Assembly: GCA_949295905.1 (NCBI GenBank)
Contig: CASFNA010000010.1
Coordinates: 62,001 to 126,000 of the forward strand
Origin: an uncultured Prevotellaceae bacterium
GTDB taxonomy: Bacteria; Bacteroidota; Bacteroidia; Bacteroidales; Bacteroidaceae
Length of the DNA: 64,000 nucleotides
Reading direction: 5' to 3'
Part shown: positions 29,916-39,358 of the stretch, in pieces
Layout: every line of letters begins with the position of its first letter
Position numbering within the stretch: position 1 is the first letter of the stretch
The notes under the pieces: generated by a model
What the model was told of the DNA's origin: nothing
Databases searched by the model: none
What the model saw: the letters and a program-made list of their open reading frames with translations, nothing else
Made by a program: the position numbers and the translations under genes

Positions 29916-31730
29916 ATGAGACCCTTTGACCTTGAAGGCTGTCTGGACGCTGTGTATTCGCGTTTTCCCGAGGCGGAGCGCAGGCCTGTGATTGGACTTA
30001 CAGGCAATTTCGCCGACGGTGAGACGCGTTTGGCAGACCGTTACTACAGGTCTGTAGTTGCGGCCGGCGGCGTGCCGGTCATCATTCCGCCGTTGGCGGA
30101 CAAGGAATCCGTCATCAATACGCTCGACCGCATTGACGGATTGCTGCTTACCGGGGGCGGAGATGTAAATCCGTTGTGGGTCGGCGAAGAACCGTCGCCA
30201 AGCCTGCATTCTGTCAATCGTGAGCGCGACAAGGCCGAACTGACTACCGTATGCCTGGCGTTTAACCGCCAGTTGCCCATCCTCGGGATATGCCGCGGCA
30301 TACAGGTGCTGGCAGCCGCGTTGGGCGGAGAAGTGGAGCAAGACATCGCCGAAGGCTTTGCCACGGGCAGGTTGAAGCCGGCCTGTGGAAAAGAAGGCAT
30401 CCTGCCGCTGTTGAAGCACAGTCAGGACGCCGACCGCAACGAGCCTACACACACGGTGAAAATAGTCCAAGGCTCGGTGCTTTCCACCTTATATAATAAG
30501 GATACGCTGGCCGTCAACTCGTTCCATCATCAGGCGGTGCGTGCCTGCGGACGGCGTTTCACCGTGTCTGCGGTGTCGCCCGACGGGGTGGTTGAGGCCA
30601 TAGAGAGCTGCGAGTTCAAGCCGGTCATGGGCGTGCAGTGGCATCCCGAATGGCTTGAAGACAGTGGGCTGCCCCTCTTCAGGTGGCTTGTCGGCCGTGC
30701 GGCGGAGTTTGCCGAGGCCAAGGCCGTTCACCGGAATGTTCTCACTTTGGACACGCATTGCGACACGCCGATGTTCTTTCCGCAGGGCATACACTTCGAC
30801 CGTCGCGACCCACGCATACTTGTTGACCTTCACAAGATGGACGAAGGCCGCCAGGATGCGGTCATAATGGCCGCTTATCTGCCGCAGCCCAAGCCCGGCG
30901 AGGCGTTTGCCGACAAGGTGGAGCCGCGGTTTGACAGTCCGAAAGCATACGCCGACCACATCTTCGACACGCTTGAGGGGATAGTAGAAGGCAACAACCG
31001 CTACCTTGCCCTTGCCACTTCACCTTCTCATTTGTACGAAAACAAGCGTGCCGGGCGGCATTCCATAATGTTCGGGATAGAAAACGGGCTGGCTCTTGAG
31101 CACGACTTGGCCAACGTCGAGCACTTTGCACGGCGCGGAGTGGTGTACATCACGCTGTGTCATAACGGCGACAACGACATCTGCGACAGTGCGCGCGGAT
31201 GCTCTACGCACGGCGGAGTGAGCGCGTTCGGAGCCGAGGTAATCACAGAAATGAACCGGTGCGGCGTGATGGTGGACATGAGCCACGCTTCGGAGAAGAG
31301 CTTTTACGACGCGCTCGACATCAGCAGCCAACCCATAGTGTGCAGTCACAGCAACTGTAAGACGCTCTGCGACGTGCCGCGCAACCTCACCGACGACCAG
31401 CTTCGGGCGCTTGCGGCCAAGGGTGGGGTGGCCCACATCACGCTGTATCACGGTTTCCTGCGTAACGACGGGACGGAGGCTACGGTGCTTGACGCCATTG
31501 CCCATCTTGAGCACGCCGTCGGCATAATGGGCATAGAGCACGTAGGCATTGGCACCGACTTCGACGGCGATGGCGGTGTAAGGGGCTTGGCGGACTCTTC
31601 CGAGATGTTAAACTTCACGCTTCATCTGCTCCGTCGCCGTTACAGCGAGTGTGACATTGCCCGTATATGGGGCGGCAACTGGTTGAGGGTGATGGCCGAA
31701 GTGCAGGAAAACAGAATACGGAATAAATAG
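29916..31730 (+). CDS. Fusion of class I glutamine amidotransferase-like hydrolase (C26) and M19 membrane-type dipeptidase
   Basis: A 604-residue two-domain enzyme. Residues about 20-255 form a PuuD-like gamma-glutamyl hydrolase with nucleophile Cys126 (GICRGIQ) and the His243/Glu245 pair (QWHPEWL). Residues about 270-600 form a renal-dipeptidase-like M19 domain with metal ligands in LDTHCDTP (His281, Asp283), FGIENG, VDMSHASEKS, CSHSN and GIGTDFDGDGG. The likely role is sequential breakdown of gamma-glutamyl or other small peptides in the cytoplasm, since no signal peptide is seen. Both active sites look complete. The upstream Lrp gene suggests amino-acid control. The substrates are inferred from the parent families. 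Confidence 0.88.
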   Translation: MRPFDLEGCLDAVYSRFPEAERRPVIGLTGNFADGETRLADRYYRSVVAAGGVPVIIPPLADKESVINTLDRIDGLLLTGGGDVNPLWVGEEPSPSLHSVNRERDKAELTTVCLAFNRQLPILGICRGIQVLAAALGGEVEQDIAEGFATGRLKPACGKEGILPLLKHSQDADRNEPTHTVKIVQGSVLSTLYNKDTLAVNSFHHQAVRACGRRFTVSAVSPDGVVEAIESCEFKPVMGVQWHPEWLEDSGLPLFRWLVGRAAEFAEAKAVHRNVLTLDTHCDTPMFFPQGIHFDRRDPRILVDLHKMDEGRQDAVIMAAYLPQPKPGEAFADKVEPRFDSPKAYADHIFDTLEGIVEGNNRYLALATSPSHLYENKRAGRHSIMFGIENGLALEHDLANVEHFARRGVVYITLCHNGDNDICDSARGCSTHGGVSAFGAEVITEMNRCGVMVDMSHASEKSFYDALDISSQPIVCSHSNCKTLCDVPRNLTDDQLRALAAKGGVAHITLYHGFLRNDGTEATVLDAIAHLEHAVGIMGIEHVGIGTDFDGDGGVRGLADSSEMLNFTLHLLRRRYSECDIARIWGGNWLRVMAEVQENRIRNK

Positions 31731-31851
31731 TTTTAGTGTTAACGCATCATTCTGTTGATGCGGATTCATCATGTGCTTTTGTACGGGTGCGGAAGTGTGG
31801 CTGGTGAATTTGCCAGCCCGTTTGAGACCTGTGAGCAAACAAATTATAAGT

Positions 31852-32856
31852 ATGAATATCTTGAAATCCATCTTTTTACTTTCATTATTGTCGCTTTTCG
31901 CTGCGTGCAACAGCAACAAGAAGGCGGCTTCAGCCGGCGGCGACGATGTCGTAATGCAGCCGGCAGGCCCGGCGTTCAACGCCGACAGCGCATATGCTTT
32001 CTGCGAGAAGCAGTGCTCTTTCGGGCCGCGCACCATGAACAGCGAGGCCCACGAGCGGTGTGGGGAGTGGCTTGCAGGCAAGTTCAGGCAGTATGGCATG
32101 GACGTTACCGAGCAGCGCGTCACTCTCAACGGATATGACGGCACGCCGCTGAATGCCAACAACATAATAGCCTCTTACCGTCCCGACCTGTCCGAGCGCA
32201 TATTGCTCTGCGCCCATTGGGACACGCGTCCGTGGGCCGACAACGACCCCGACAGCACCAACTGGCGCAAGCCCGTGCTTGGGGCTAACGACGGCGCGAG
32301 CGGCATAGCCGTGATGCTTGAGGTGGCGCGGTTGCTGCATTCTGACACGACAAAGCTTGCCGTGGGCGTAGACTTCGTATGTTTCGACGCCGAGGACTGG
32401 GGAGTGCCGGCGTGGAGCGACGTTCCCGATACCGGCGATTCTTTCGCGTTAGGCGCGCAGCACTGGTCAGCCAACCCCCACAAGCAGGGTTACAAGGCGC
32501 GTTTCGGCATCCTGCTCGACATGGTCGGAGGCCAAGGCTCGCAGTTCTGGCGTGAAGGGATGTCTATGCACTACGCTTCCGACATAGTCAAGAAAGTGTG
32601 GGCTGCGGCGCAGGTGGTAGGTTTCGGCAGCCATTTCGTCGACAGGGACGGCGCCATGGTTACCGATGACCACATCCCTGTGAACGAGAAGGCGAAAATA
32701 CCGACAATCGACATCATTGCATTTTACCCCGACTGCCAGCAGAGCACGTTCGGGCCTACGTGGCATACGGTAAACGACGACATGGAGCAGATCGACCGCG
32801 CGACGCTCGGAGCTGTGGGGCAGACCGTCATCCAAGTGCTTTATTCCGAGAAATAA
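31852..32856 (+). CDS. M28-family glutaminyl-peptide cyclotransferase, lipoprotein
   Basis: Predicted zinc enzyme converting N-terminal Gln of exported proteins to pyroglutamate. The ATG at 31852 gives a lipoprotein signal (LLSLFAAC); NSNKK after the Cys is basic, so a periplasmic inner-leaflet location is likely. The M28 zinc site is visible in CAHWDTRPWAD, GANDGASG, CFDAEDWG and near the C-terminus DIIAFYPDC and GPTWHT. The arrangement matches bacterial animal-type glutaminyl cyclases of Bacteroidetes and not a general aminopeptidase. Several exported proteins here have Gln just after the signal peptide (positions near 7300, 2870 and 21510), which are natural substrates under the phylum's Q-rule. 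The upstream in-frame start at 31771 is not favoured. Confidence 0.87.
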   Translation: MNILKSIFLLSLLSLFAACNSNKKAASAGGDDVVMQPAGPAFNADSAYAFCEKQCSFGPRTMNSEAHERCGEWLAGKFRQYGMDVTEQRVTLNGYDGTPLNANNIIASYRPDLSERILLCAHWDTRPWADNDPDSTNWRKPVLGANDGASGIAVMLEVARLLHSDTTKLAVGVDFVCFDAEDWGVPAWSDVPDTGDSFALGAQHWSANPHKQGYKARFGILLDMVGGQGSQFWREGMSMHYASDIVKKVWAAAQVVGFGSHFVDRDGAMVTDDHIPVNEKAKIPTIDIIAFYPDCQQSTFGPTWHTVNDDMEQIDRATLGAVGQTVIQVLYSEK

Positions 32857-32868
32857 TCTTTCAGACAT

Positions 32869-32972
32869 GTAACTGGCTGATTGTCAGTTTGTTTCCAAAA
32901 GGCCGTCTTCCGCAAAGCGAAAGACGGCCTTTTAGCGTGCAATTCATGGCCTTTTGCAGCGCGAAAGGCGGC
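32869..32972. repeat. Family A intergenic palindrome, copy A6 (inverted orientation)
   Basis: The tag appears first and in reverse complement (GTAAC-TGGC-TGATTGTCA, 32869-32886), followed by the hairpin segments AAAAGGCCGTCTTCCGC, AAAGACGGCCTTTTAGCG and ATGGCCTTTTGCAGCGC. This orientation shows that the tag and hairpins are one unit. Confidence 0.82.
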
Positions 32973-33404
32973 AAACTGGGTTCATCCGCAGGCCTGGGTG
33001 CAAGCATGTTTGTTGCGTCATATTTGCAATCTTGCGGTTTTCTTAATTACCGGCCGGCATCCTTACAGCCGAACATAAGCGGCAGGTACTTTTACGAAAC
33101 CGTACACCTTGGCTGGTGGCAAGCCGTCAGTCTTGCCCCGTTCCGTTTCTTGTTCAGCCGGTTGTTTTCACATTTAGTCCGGCAGACGGGTTCCCCACAT
33201 GATGTTTGTCGTGATTTCCCGTTTTTTATTCGTCAGTATTTGTTTCTGTTTTTTACATGCAATCACGCTGATTTAAGTGTCCGATTACACGAATACGTGC
33301 CAAAAAACGCCGTTTTTACGGCTTTAAATCGCATTTTTTAAGACAATGCAACAAAATGAAATACATATGAGACAATTACAAATGTGGCGTTTGCATAAAT
33401 AATA

Positions 33405-33412
33405 TAATTTTG
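33405..33412 (+). promoter_or_regulatory. -7 element of the orphan SusC/SusD operon
   Basis: TAATTTTG, giving an untranslated leader of about 265 bases before the SusC ATG. The leader holds no credible ORF. It contains the small palindrome ATATTTTGCAAATAT at 33597-33611. The stretch from 32973 to 33404 shows nothing recognisable. Confidence 0.55.
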
Positions 33413-33683
33413 CCTTTTGAAAGTAAACTTTACTTTAAATAACATTGCGAACCTGTCAGTTCATCACGTTAAGGCTTTATTAAAATTAAGGTGCTTACAA
33501 GGCAACTGCGGATGTGTGGGATTTGCCGATGAATGTGGAAGGTCGTTGAAAGGCGGCCGTGAGATGTGTGCCGACGGAGCGTGCGGCTGTGTCGAAATAT
33601 TTTGCAAATATATAAATAAGTATCAATAATGTGGCATTTTTTAACTAATACTATATTGTTTAACTTAGGTAACTCAAAAGACT

Positions 33684-36600
33684 ATGGATTATTCAAAATC
33701 TAAATCAAACTTGAAGGGCGTAGTGCTGGCACTCGGAATGGTCTGCGCCGCTTCCAATGCTTTTGCAGTTTCACTTGCAGCTCCACCGGAGAACGCGGGC
33801 GTTAACGCCCCGATGGCCGTGCAGCAGAAAGTGACGGTGACGGGTAACGTCAGTGACGCGGCAGGTCCGCTCATCGGTGCTACCATCAAGGTGAAGGGCT
33901 CGTCTACCGGTGTCGTAGCCGACATGGACGGAAACTTCAAAATCCAGGCAAATCCTTCGGACGTGCTCGAAATCTCTTACATCGGCTACGTTACGCAGGA
34001 AATCACTGTAGGCAACAAGACGAAGCTTACAATCACCCTCGAGGAAGAGAAGCACAACCTTAACGAGGTGGTTGTCATCGGTTACGGTACGCAGAGGCGC
34101 GAGGCCGTTACCGGTTCGGTTGCTAACGTCAGCGGTGCCGAGCTGAACCAGATTGCTGCTACCAACGCAGCCCAGGCGCTCCAGGGCCGTGTAGCAGGTG
34201 TGCTCATGACGCAGACTTCTTCAAAGCCGGGTGCGGAAATGCAGATTCGTATCCGCGGCCAGCGTTCGCTCAACGCAAGCAACGACCCGCTCATCGTGCT
34301 TGACGGTATACCCTTCATGGGGCAGCTCTCGGACATCAACCCGGGCGACATCAAGTCAATGGACATCCTGAAGGACGCATCCGCAACCGCCATCTACGGT
34401 AGCCGCGGTGCCAACGGTGTCATCCTTATCACCACCGTGAAAGGTATGCAGGGTTCGCCAGCCAAGGTAAGCTACAACGCTTACGTGGGCTTCAAGACCG
34501 TGTTCCACAAGTACCCGATGATGAACGGTAAGAAGTATGCTGCCATGCGTGAGTACGCCGGACTCTACGAGAACACCCTCGACGAGAGCAACGACAACAA
34601 CACCGACTGGCAGGACTTGTTCTACCGTACAGGTATCAGCCACAGCCACGACGTGAGCATACAGGGCGGAACACAGGGCGGAAGCTACAGCTTCGGCGCA
34701 AGCTACTACCATGACGAGGCCGTCATCCCGACACAGGGCTATGACCGTGTGGCTATCCGTGGTAACTTCGACCAGAGCGTGGGCAAGTATTTCCGCTTCG
34801 GCCTTTCTACCAATACCAACTACCACGAGACAAAGGGCGGAAACGTCGGCATATACAACGTGCTGTCAATGAGCCCGTTGGCTTCTCCGTACGATGAGGA
34901 AGGCAACCTCAAGCGTACAATCAAGATGCCTCTCGACGAGACTTGGGTGCTCACGAAGGACGTGGCCGAGAGCCTTGAGGACACATGGCTCAACGAGGAG
35001 CGCGGCCTCGGTTCTTACAATACGATGTTCGCCGAGGTTAAGTGCCCGTGGATTGAGGGACTCAGCTACCGCATCAACGTCGGCTTGAACTACCGTACAT
35101 CAAAGACGGGCGTGTTCACCGGAACAGGCGTTACCAGCACCAACCCGGATGCTGTGAACAGCGCATCGGTACAGCAGGACGTTACGAGAAACTGGGTAGT
35201 GGAGAACCTTCTCACATACGACCGCACCTTCGCGGAGAAACACCACGTAAACTTCACAGGCCTTTATTCTGCCGAGCAGACAACGTTTGAGCGCACGTAC
35301 ATGTCTGGCCGCGGCATCCCCGCTGAATACTTCCAGTATTACAACATAGGTTATGCTACCGACGAGGTATCAGTAAATCCTGCAAACCAAGACTACTGGC
35401 AGAGCGGACTTATGTCGTGGATGGGCCGTATCATGTACACCTACGACAACAAGTACATGATTTCAGCGGCTGTCCGTTCCGACGGTTCTTCACGTCTGGC
35501 AAAGGGACACCAGTGGCATACATACCCCGCAGTTTCTGCCGGATGGAACATCTCGCGCGAGAGCTTCCTGCAAGATGTCAAGTGGATTGACAACATCAAG
35601 CTGCGTGTAGGTTACGGACAGACTTCTAACCAGAGCGTTGACCCGTATTCTACCCTTGGCGCGCTTAGCGCACGTCCGTACAACTTCGGTCCGGCAAGCA
35701 CAGGCTTCCTCCGCGGTTACTATGTTTCAACGCTTCCCAACGACGAACTTAGCTGGGAATACTCTTCTACATGGAACTTCGGTGTTGACTTCTCGTTCTT
35801 CAGCGGCAGGTTGAACGGTACCATGGAGTATTACATCCAGAACACCAAGGACTTGCTCCTCAGCGTTTCGCTCCCGTCTACTTCGGGTGTGGGCAGCTAC
35901 ATGGCCAACGTCGGAAAGACACGCAACACAGGTTTCGAGTTCAGTCTTAACGGCATCATTCTTGACAACAAGAACGGCTGGACATGGGATGCAGGCATCA
36001 ACTTCTACTACAACCACAACGAACTTGTCGAGCTTGCTTCAGGTGCTAAGGAAGACCGCGGCAACCGCTGGTTCGTAGGCCACCCGATTGACGTAATCTA
36101 CGACTATAAGAAAATCGGCCTCTGGCAGGAAGGCGACCCGTATCTCAACATCCTCGAGCCGGGCGGCAACGTAGGTATGATTAAGGTTGAGTACACCGGT
36201 GAATACAATGCGGACGGCACACCTGTACGCGCTATCGGCGCCGACGACATGCAGGTGCAGGACATGGAGCCTGACCTCGTGGGTGGTTTCAACACCAACG
36301 TTTACTATAAGGGCTTCGACTTCTCGCTCATCGGAGCGTTCCAGATTGGCGGTACGCTTATCAGTACACTCCACTCTTCTAACGGTTACCTCAACATGTT
36401 GTCAGGCCGTCGCGGACAAATCGACGTTGACTACTGGACAGAGACCAACACCGACGCCAAGTATCCGAAGCCGGGTGGCATCATGTCAAGCGACAACCCG
36501 AAGTACGGCAGCACCCTCGGTTACTTCGACGCAGGCTACCTGAAGGTACGCGCCATCACCCTTGGCTACGACTTCGCACGCTTCAAGGCCGTTAAGGACT

Positions 36601-36830
36601 TCGGCATCAGCAAGCTGCGCGCTTACTTTACGGTGCAAAACCCGTTCGTCCTCTTCTCTCCGTTCACCAACGAGTGCGGCCTCGACCCCGAGACCAACAC
36701 AGTCAGCAACGACGGAAGCACCATGGCTGTGACGATGGAGGGCTACACCGGAGCGCACAAACTGCCGGTTGTGGGTTACAATACTCCGTCTACACGTAAT
36801 TTCTTATTCGGTATAAATCTGACTTTCTAA
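33684..36830 (+). CDS. SusC/RagA-type TonB-dependent transporter of an orphan SusCD pair
   Basis: Outer-membrane importer of 1,048 residues. It has a signal peptide (GVVLALGMVCAASNAFA), a carboxypeptidase-regulatory-like domain (TVTGNVSDAAGPLIGATIK), ELN-type EVVVIGYGTQRRE before the plug, DILKDASATAIYGSRGANGV, and a barrel ending LFGINLTF. It has its own promoter with a long leader. No glycosidase, sulfatase, peptidase or regulator lies in the operon, so the substrate is unknown. Codon choice (many GGT, CGT and GCT) differs from the dextran susC and suggests high expression. The mature N-terminus begins with Val, not Gln, an exception to the trend in this window. Confidence 0.94.
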   Translation: MDYSKSKSNLKGVVLALGMVCAASNAFAVSLAAPPENAGVNAPMAVQQKVTVTGNVSDAAGPLIGATIKVKGSSTGVVADMDGNFKIQANPSDVLEISYIGYVTQEITVGNKTKLTITLEEEKHNLNEVVVIGYGTQRREAVTGSVANVSGAELNQIAATNAAQALQGRVAGVLMTQTSSKPGAEMQIRIRGQRSLNASNDPLIVLDGIPFMGQLSDINPGDIKSMDILKDASATAIYGSRGANGVILITTVKGMQGSPAKVSYNAYVGFKTVFHKYPMMNGKKYAAMREYAGLYENTLDESNDNNTDWQDLFYRTGISHSHDVSIQGGTQGGSYSFGASYYHDEAVIPTQGYDRVAIRGNFDQSVGKYFRFGLSTNTNYHETKGGNVGIYNVLSMSPLASPYDEEGNLKRTIKMPLDETWVLTKDVAESLEDTWLNEERGLGSYNTMFAEVKCPWIEGLSYRINVGLNYRTSKTGVFTGTGVTSTNPDAVNSASVQQDVTRNWVVENLLTYDRTFAEKHHVNFTGLYSAEQTTFERTYMSGRGIPAEYFQYYNIGYATDEVSVNPANQDYWQSGLMSWMGRIMYTYDNKYMISAAVRSDGSSRLAKGHQWHTYPAVSAGWNISRESFLQDVKWIDNIKLRVGYGQTSNQSVDPYSTLGALSARPYNFGPASTGFLRGYYVSTLPNDELSWEYSSTWNFGVDFSFFSGRLNGTMEYYIQNTKDLLLSVSLPSTSGVGSYMANVGKTRNTGFEFSLNGIILDNKNGWTWDAGINFYYNHNELVELASGAKEDRGNRWFVGHPIDVIYDYKKIGLWQEGDPYLNILEPGGNVGMIKVEYTGEYNADGTPVRAIGADDMQVQDMEPDLVGGFNTNVYYKGFDFSLIGAFQIGGTLISTLHSSNGYLNMLSGRRGQIDVDYWTETNTDAKYPKPGGIMSSDNPKYGSTLGYFDAGYLKVRAITLGYDFARFKAVKDFGISKLRAYFTVQNPFVLFSPFTNECGLDPETNTVSNDGSTMAVTMEGYTGAHKLPVVGYNTPSTRNFLFGINLTF

Positions 36831-36842
36831 AATCGACAAACC

Positions 36843-38861
36843 ATGAATACGTTAAAAACAAAAATAAGGAATTTAGGCATAGCGTCCATGGGATTGCTGA
36901 TGCTTAGTTCATGCTCTGACATATTGGACGAGCAGCCGCGTACCGATTTCGACCCGAGTTTCTTCGGCACGGAGCAGGGTATTGAGAGCGGACTTACAGC
37001 TCTTTACGCCCACCTGCGCGACACTTACGGCTACGCTTACTATTACTGTATCTGTGAAACCGGCACCGACGAGTACACCTACGGCCACGACGCCGACGGC
37101 AACTTCAAGGATGCCGACCTCTCGGGTGTAGGCCAGCTCAACGCGCAGACGAGCCGTTCAGACGCTCTTTGGGGCAATGCGTTCACGTATATCAACACCG
37201 CGAGCGGCATTATCGAGAACGGAACGGCCGCAGGTACGAGCGAGGCGCTCATCAGCGAGGCCCGTTTCTTCCGCGCATACGACTACTTGCGCCTCGTTCA
37301 GACATTCGGAGGCGTGCCACTCGATTTCGGTGCAGGCGAGCTGAAGTTCAACACTTCTCCTACTCGTTATTCTGTACGCAACACCGTGCCCGAGGTTTAC
37401 ACGAAGGCTGTATTCCCCGACCTGAAGCTGGCTGTTGAGAACCTGCCCGAGACGGGACGTCTCACCGGCGGACTGACTAAGAACGCCGCGCGCCTCGCTC
37501 TTGCCAAGGCTTACCTGGCTTACGGCTGGTGGCTTGAGAATCCGAAGAATATTCCGACTTATCCGGAATGTGACCGTACAGACCCGGACGGCCACGATGC
37601 ACAGTGGTACTTCCAGGAGGCTTACAATCTGGCCATTGAGGGTATAACTAACCCTGGTCCGTTCTCTCTCCAGCCCACGTATTATGACGTTCACCTCGGT
37701 TCCAACGACCGCAACAGCGAGGTTATGCTCTATGCAGACCACACAGAGAACAGCGAGGAGTTCAACGGCGGTTCTTTGAGCTACGGTAGCGGTGCTGCTC
37801 CCGACAACTTCGCGGTTTGGATGGTAACATGGAACTATCCCAACATGACAGCCAAGCGTGCCGACAACGGCGCATCGTTCACTCCCGTGCTCCGTGCCGC
37901 AACCCAGGACCTCGGCCGTCCTTGGACACGTATGGCTCCGTCTCACAATGTGTTCTACGAAACGTTCAAAAACAAGACCGAAGACTCTCGTTACGACGGT
38001 ACTTTCACTACCGTATTCCGTTCAAACTGGAATCTTGACCAGGCTAACTATGGCGGACTCACTGCAGCTATCAATGCTAACGGCATGGAAGTGCCTGTAG
38101 GCGGTGCAATATTGTCTTTTGTTGATGATGATGTAGTTTACGAAGTGGCACCAACTGAAGAAAACCCTGAAGGTGTACTTCGTTCAGGTGTCAAGCTGAC
38201 AACAGATAATGCTGTAGGTGGTTTTGAAGTGCCCGGCCGTTCAGACTATGTTGTGCCTTTCAGCGCTATCAGCCGTCTGAAGTACCCGATGCTGTGGAAA
38301 CTCGGTGTTTACCGTACCGACAACGCCGGCACCGTAGGGCAGCCGAATGCAGGCAGCACACGTCCGTTCAACATCCTGTATTTCTCTGACTTCTACTTCG
38401 TAGCAGCCGAGGCCGTAGTAAAGGGTGCAACGCCGCAGTCTGGATATTCAGCGCGCGAGTGCATAAACGTTATCCGTGCCCGTGCCGGCAAGTGGCGTTT
38501 CAGCAATGCGAAGAACGAAGTTTACGAGGCTGACTTCAGCGCGCAATTGACGGCAGAGACTCCTGACCTTGACAACATGGCGGAAGAGGACGCTATCAAT
38601 TACATCCTCGACGAGCTTAGCCGCGAATACTTTGGCGAGACTCGCCGCTGGCTTGACCTTGCACGTACACAGACATGGCATGAGCGTGCGAAGGAATACA
38701 CCATCTGCGGAATGGAAGCAAACTCTGTAACGCCGGAGACAATCAAGCGCGACATACCTCTCGACTACTATCTCCGCCCGATTCCGCAGGGTCAGCTCGA
38801 CGCAATGGAGATGACTCCGGAAGAGAGGCAGGCATTCCAGAACCCGGCATACAGACAGTAA
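36843..38861 (+). CDS. SusD/RagB-type surface lipoprotein of the orphan SusCD pair
   Basis: Ligand-capturing lipoprotein partner of the transporter encoded 12 bases upstream. The lipobox LMLSSC is followed by SDILDE, consistent with surface export. SusD signatures include ALWGNAFTYINTASGIIENG, FFRAYDYLRLVQTFGGVPL and the C-terminal ELSREYFGETRRWLDLAR. With 672 residues it is larger than the typical 500-600. A stretch at about 38100-38230 (residues about 420-465) is clearly richer in A+T than the rest and encodes an acidic loop. A strong terminator follows. Confidence 0.93.
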   Translation: MNTLKTKIRNLGIASMGLLMLSSCSDILDEQPRTDFDPSFFGTEQGIESGLTALYAHLRDTYGYAYYYCICETGTDEYTYGHDADGNFKDADLSGVGQLNAQTSRSDALWGNAFTYINTASGIIENGTAAGTSEALISEARFFRAYDYLRLVQTFGGVPLDFGAGELKFNTSPTRYSVRNTVPEVYTKAVFPDLKLAVENLPETGRLTGGLTKNAARLALAKAYLAYGWWLENPKNIPTYPECDRTDPDGHDAQWYFQEAYNLAIEGITNPGPFSLQPTYYDVHLGSNDRNSEVMLYADHTENSEEFNGGSLSYGSGAAPDNFAVWMVTWNYPNMTAKRADNGASFTPVLRAATQDLGRPWTRMAPSHNVFYETFKNKTEDSRYDGTFTTVFRSNWNLDQANYGGLTAAINANGMEVPVGGAILSFVDDDVVYEVAPTEENPEGVLRSGVKLTTDNAVGGFEVPGRSDYVVPFSAISRLKYPMLWKLGVYRTDNAGTVGQPNAGSTRPFNILYFSDFYFVAAEAVVKGATPQSGYSARECINVIRARAGKWRFSNAKNEVYEADFSAQLTAETPDLDNMAEEDAINYILDELSREYFGETRRWLDLARTQTWHERAKEYTICGMEANSVTPETIKRDIPLDYYLRPIPQGQLDAMEMTPEERQAFQNPAYRQ

Positions 38862-38920
38862 TTGCCGGACAGTACACAATGAGACAAGAGTGTTTCAGCT
38901 GTGTTGTTTAAGTTAATTTG

Positions 38921-38959
38921 GAGGGCGCACCGCGTGAGCGGCGCGCCCTTCGTTTTTTT
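38921..38959 (+). terminator. Intrinsic terminator of the orphan SusCD operon
   Basis: GAGGGCGC pairs with GCGCCCTT around a GC-rich loop that can itself pair, followed shortly by T7. Confidence 0.85.
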
Positions 38960-39051
38960 GCCGGGCTCTTGTCAGGTGGTTTCGGCCCTATGCTTTCTTG
39001 CCGTTAAACCTTTTTACTCCTACATTCCAACTTGCGGCAAACCGCACGGTG

Positions 39052-39116
39052 AAAGGCCGTCTTTTGAACGGTGAAACACGGCCTTTTGCAACGCGGTTTG
39101 CCGTCTTTCGCAAAGC
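39052..39116. repeat. Family A intergenic palindrome, copy A7 (degenerate, no tag)
   Basis: AAAGGCCGTCTTTTGAACGG, AACACGGCCTTTTGC and TTTGCCGTCTTTCGCAAAGCG segments; the TGA-N3-TCA tag is not found on either side. It lies between the SusCD operon and the ATPase cassette. Confidence 0.65.
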
Positions 39117-39186
39117 GTTGGCATAAAGGCCGTTGTGCCGTGGTTGTTTAGCTATATAAATAAATTCTTATTTTGTTTGCTTTTAT

Positions 39187-39217
39187 TTTGCATTCAGCCT
39201 TATTTGTGCTATCTTTG
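39187..39217 (+). promoter_or_regulatory. Promoter of the AAA ATPase/TOPRIM cassette
   Basis: TTTG (39187-39190), a 19-base spacer and TATCTTTG (39210-39217) match the phylum consensus. The leader is about 135 bases and AT-rich. Confidence 0.75.
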
Positions 39218-39358
39218 CATAAGATAAGCTGCACTTTGGAAATAGAAAGCAAGTCTCCTTTCACGCCCGTTTACATTCTCGTTGTAAAAGGCAAACGTAA
39301 CTTGTGGTATTTGAATTAAACGTTTTTGTGTGGTTGCATTGATTATAAACGGTAGATT

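Noticed and set aside
33417..33629. A 70-codon Cys-rich reading frame in the SusC leader
   Set aside because: It begins with TTG at the expected transcription start, has no usable internal ATG early on, and resembles nothing known; it is probably a chance frame.
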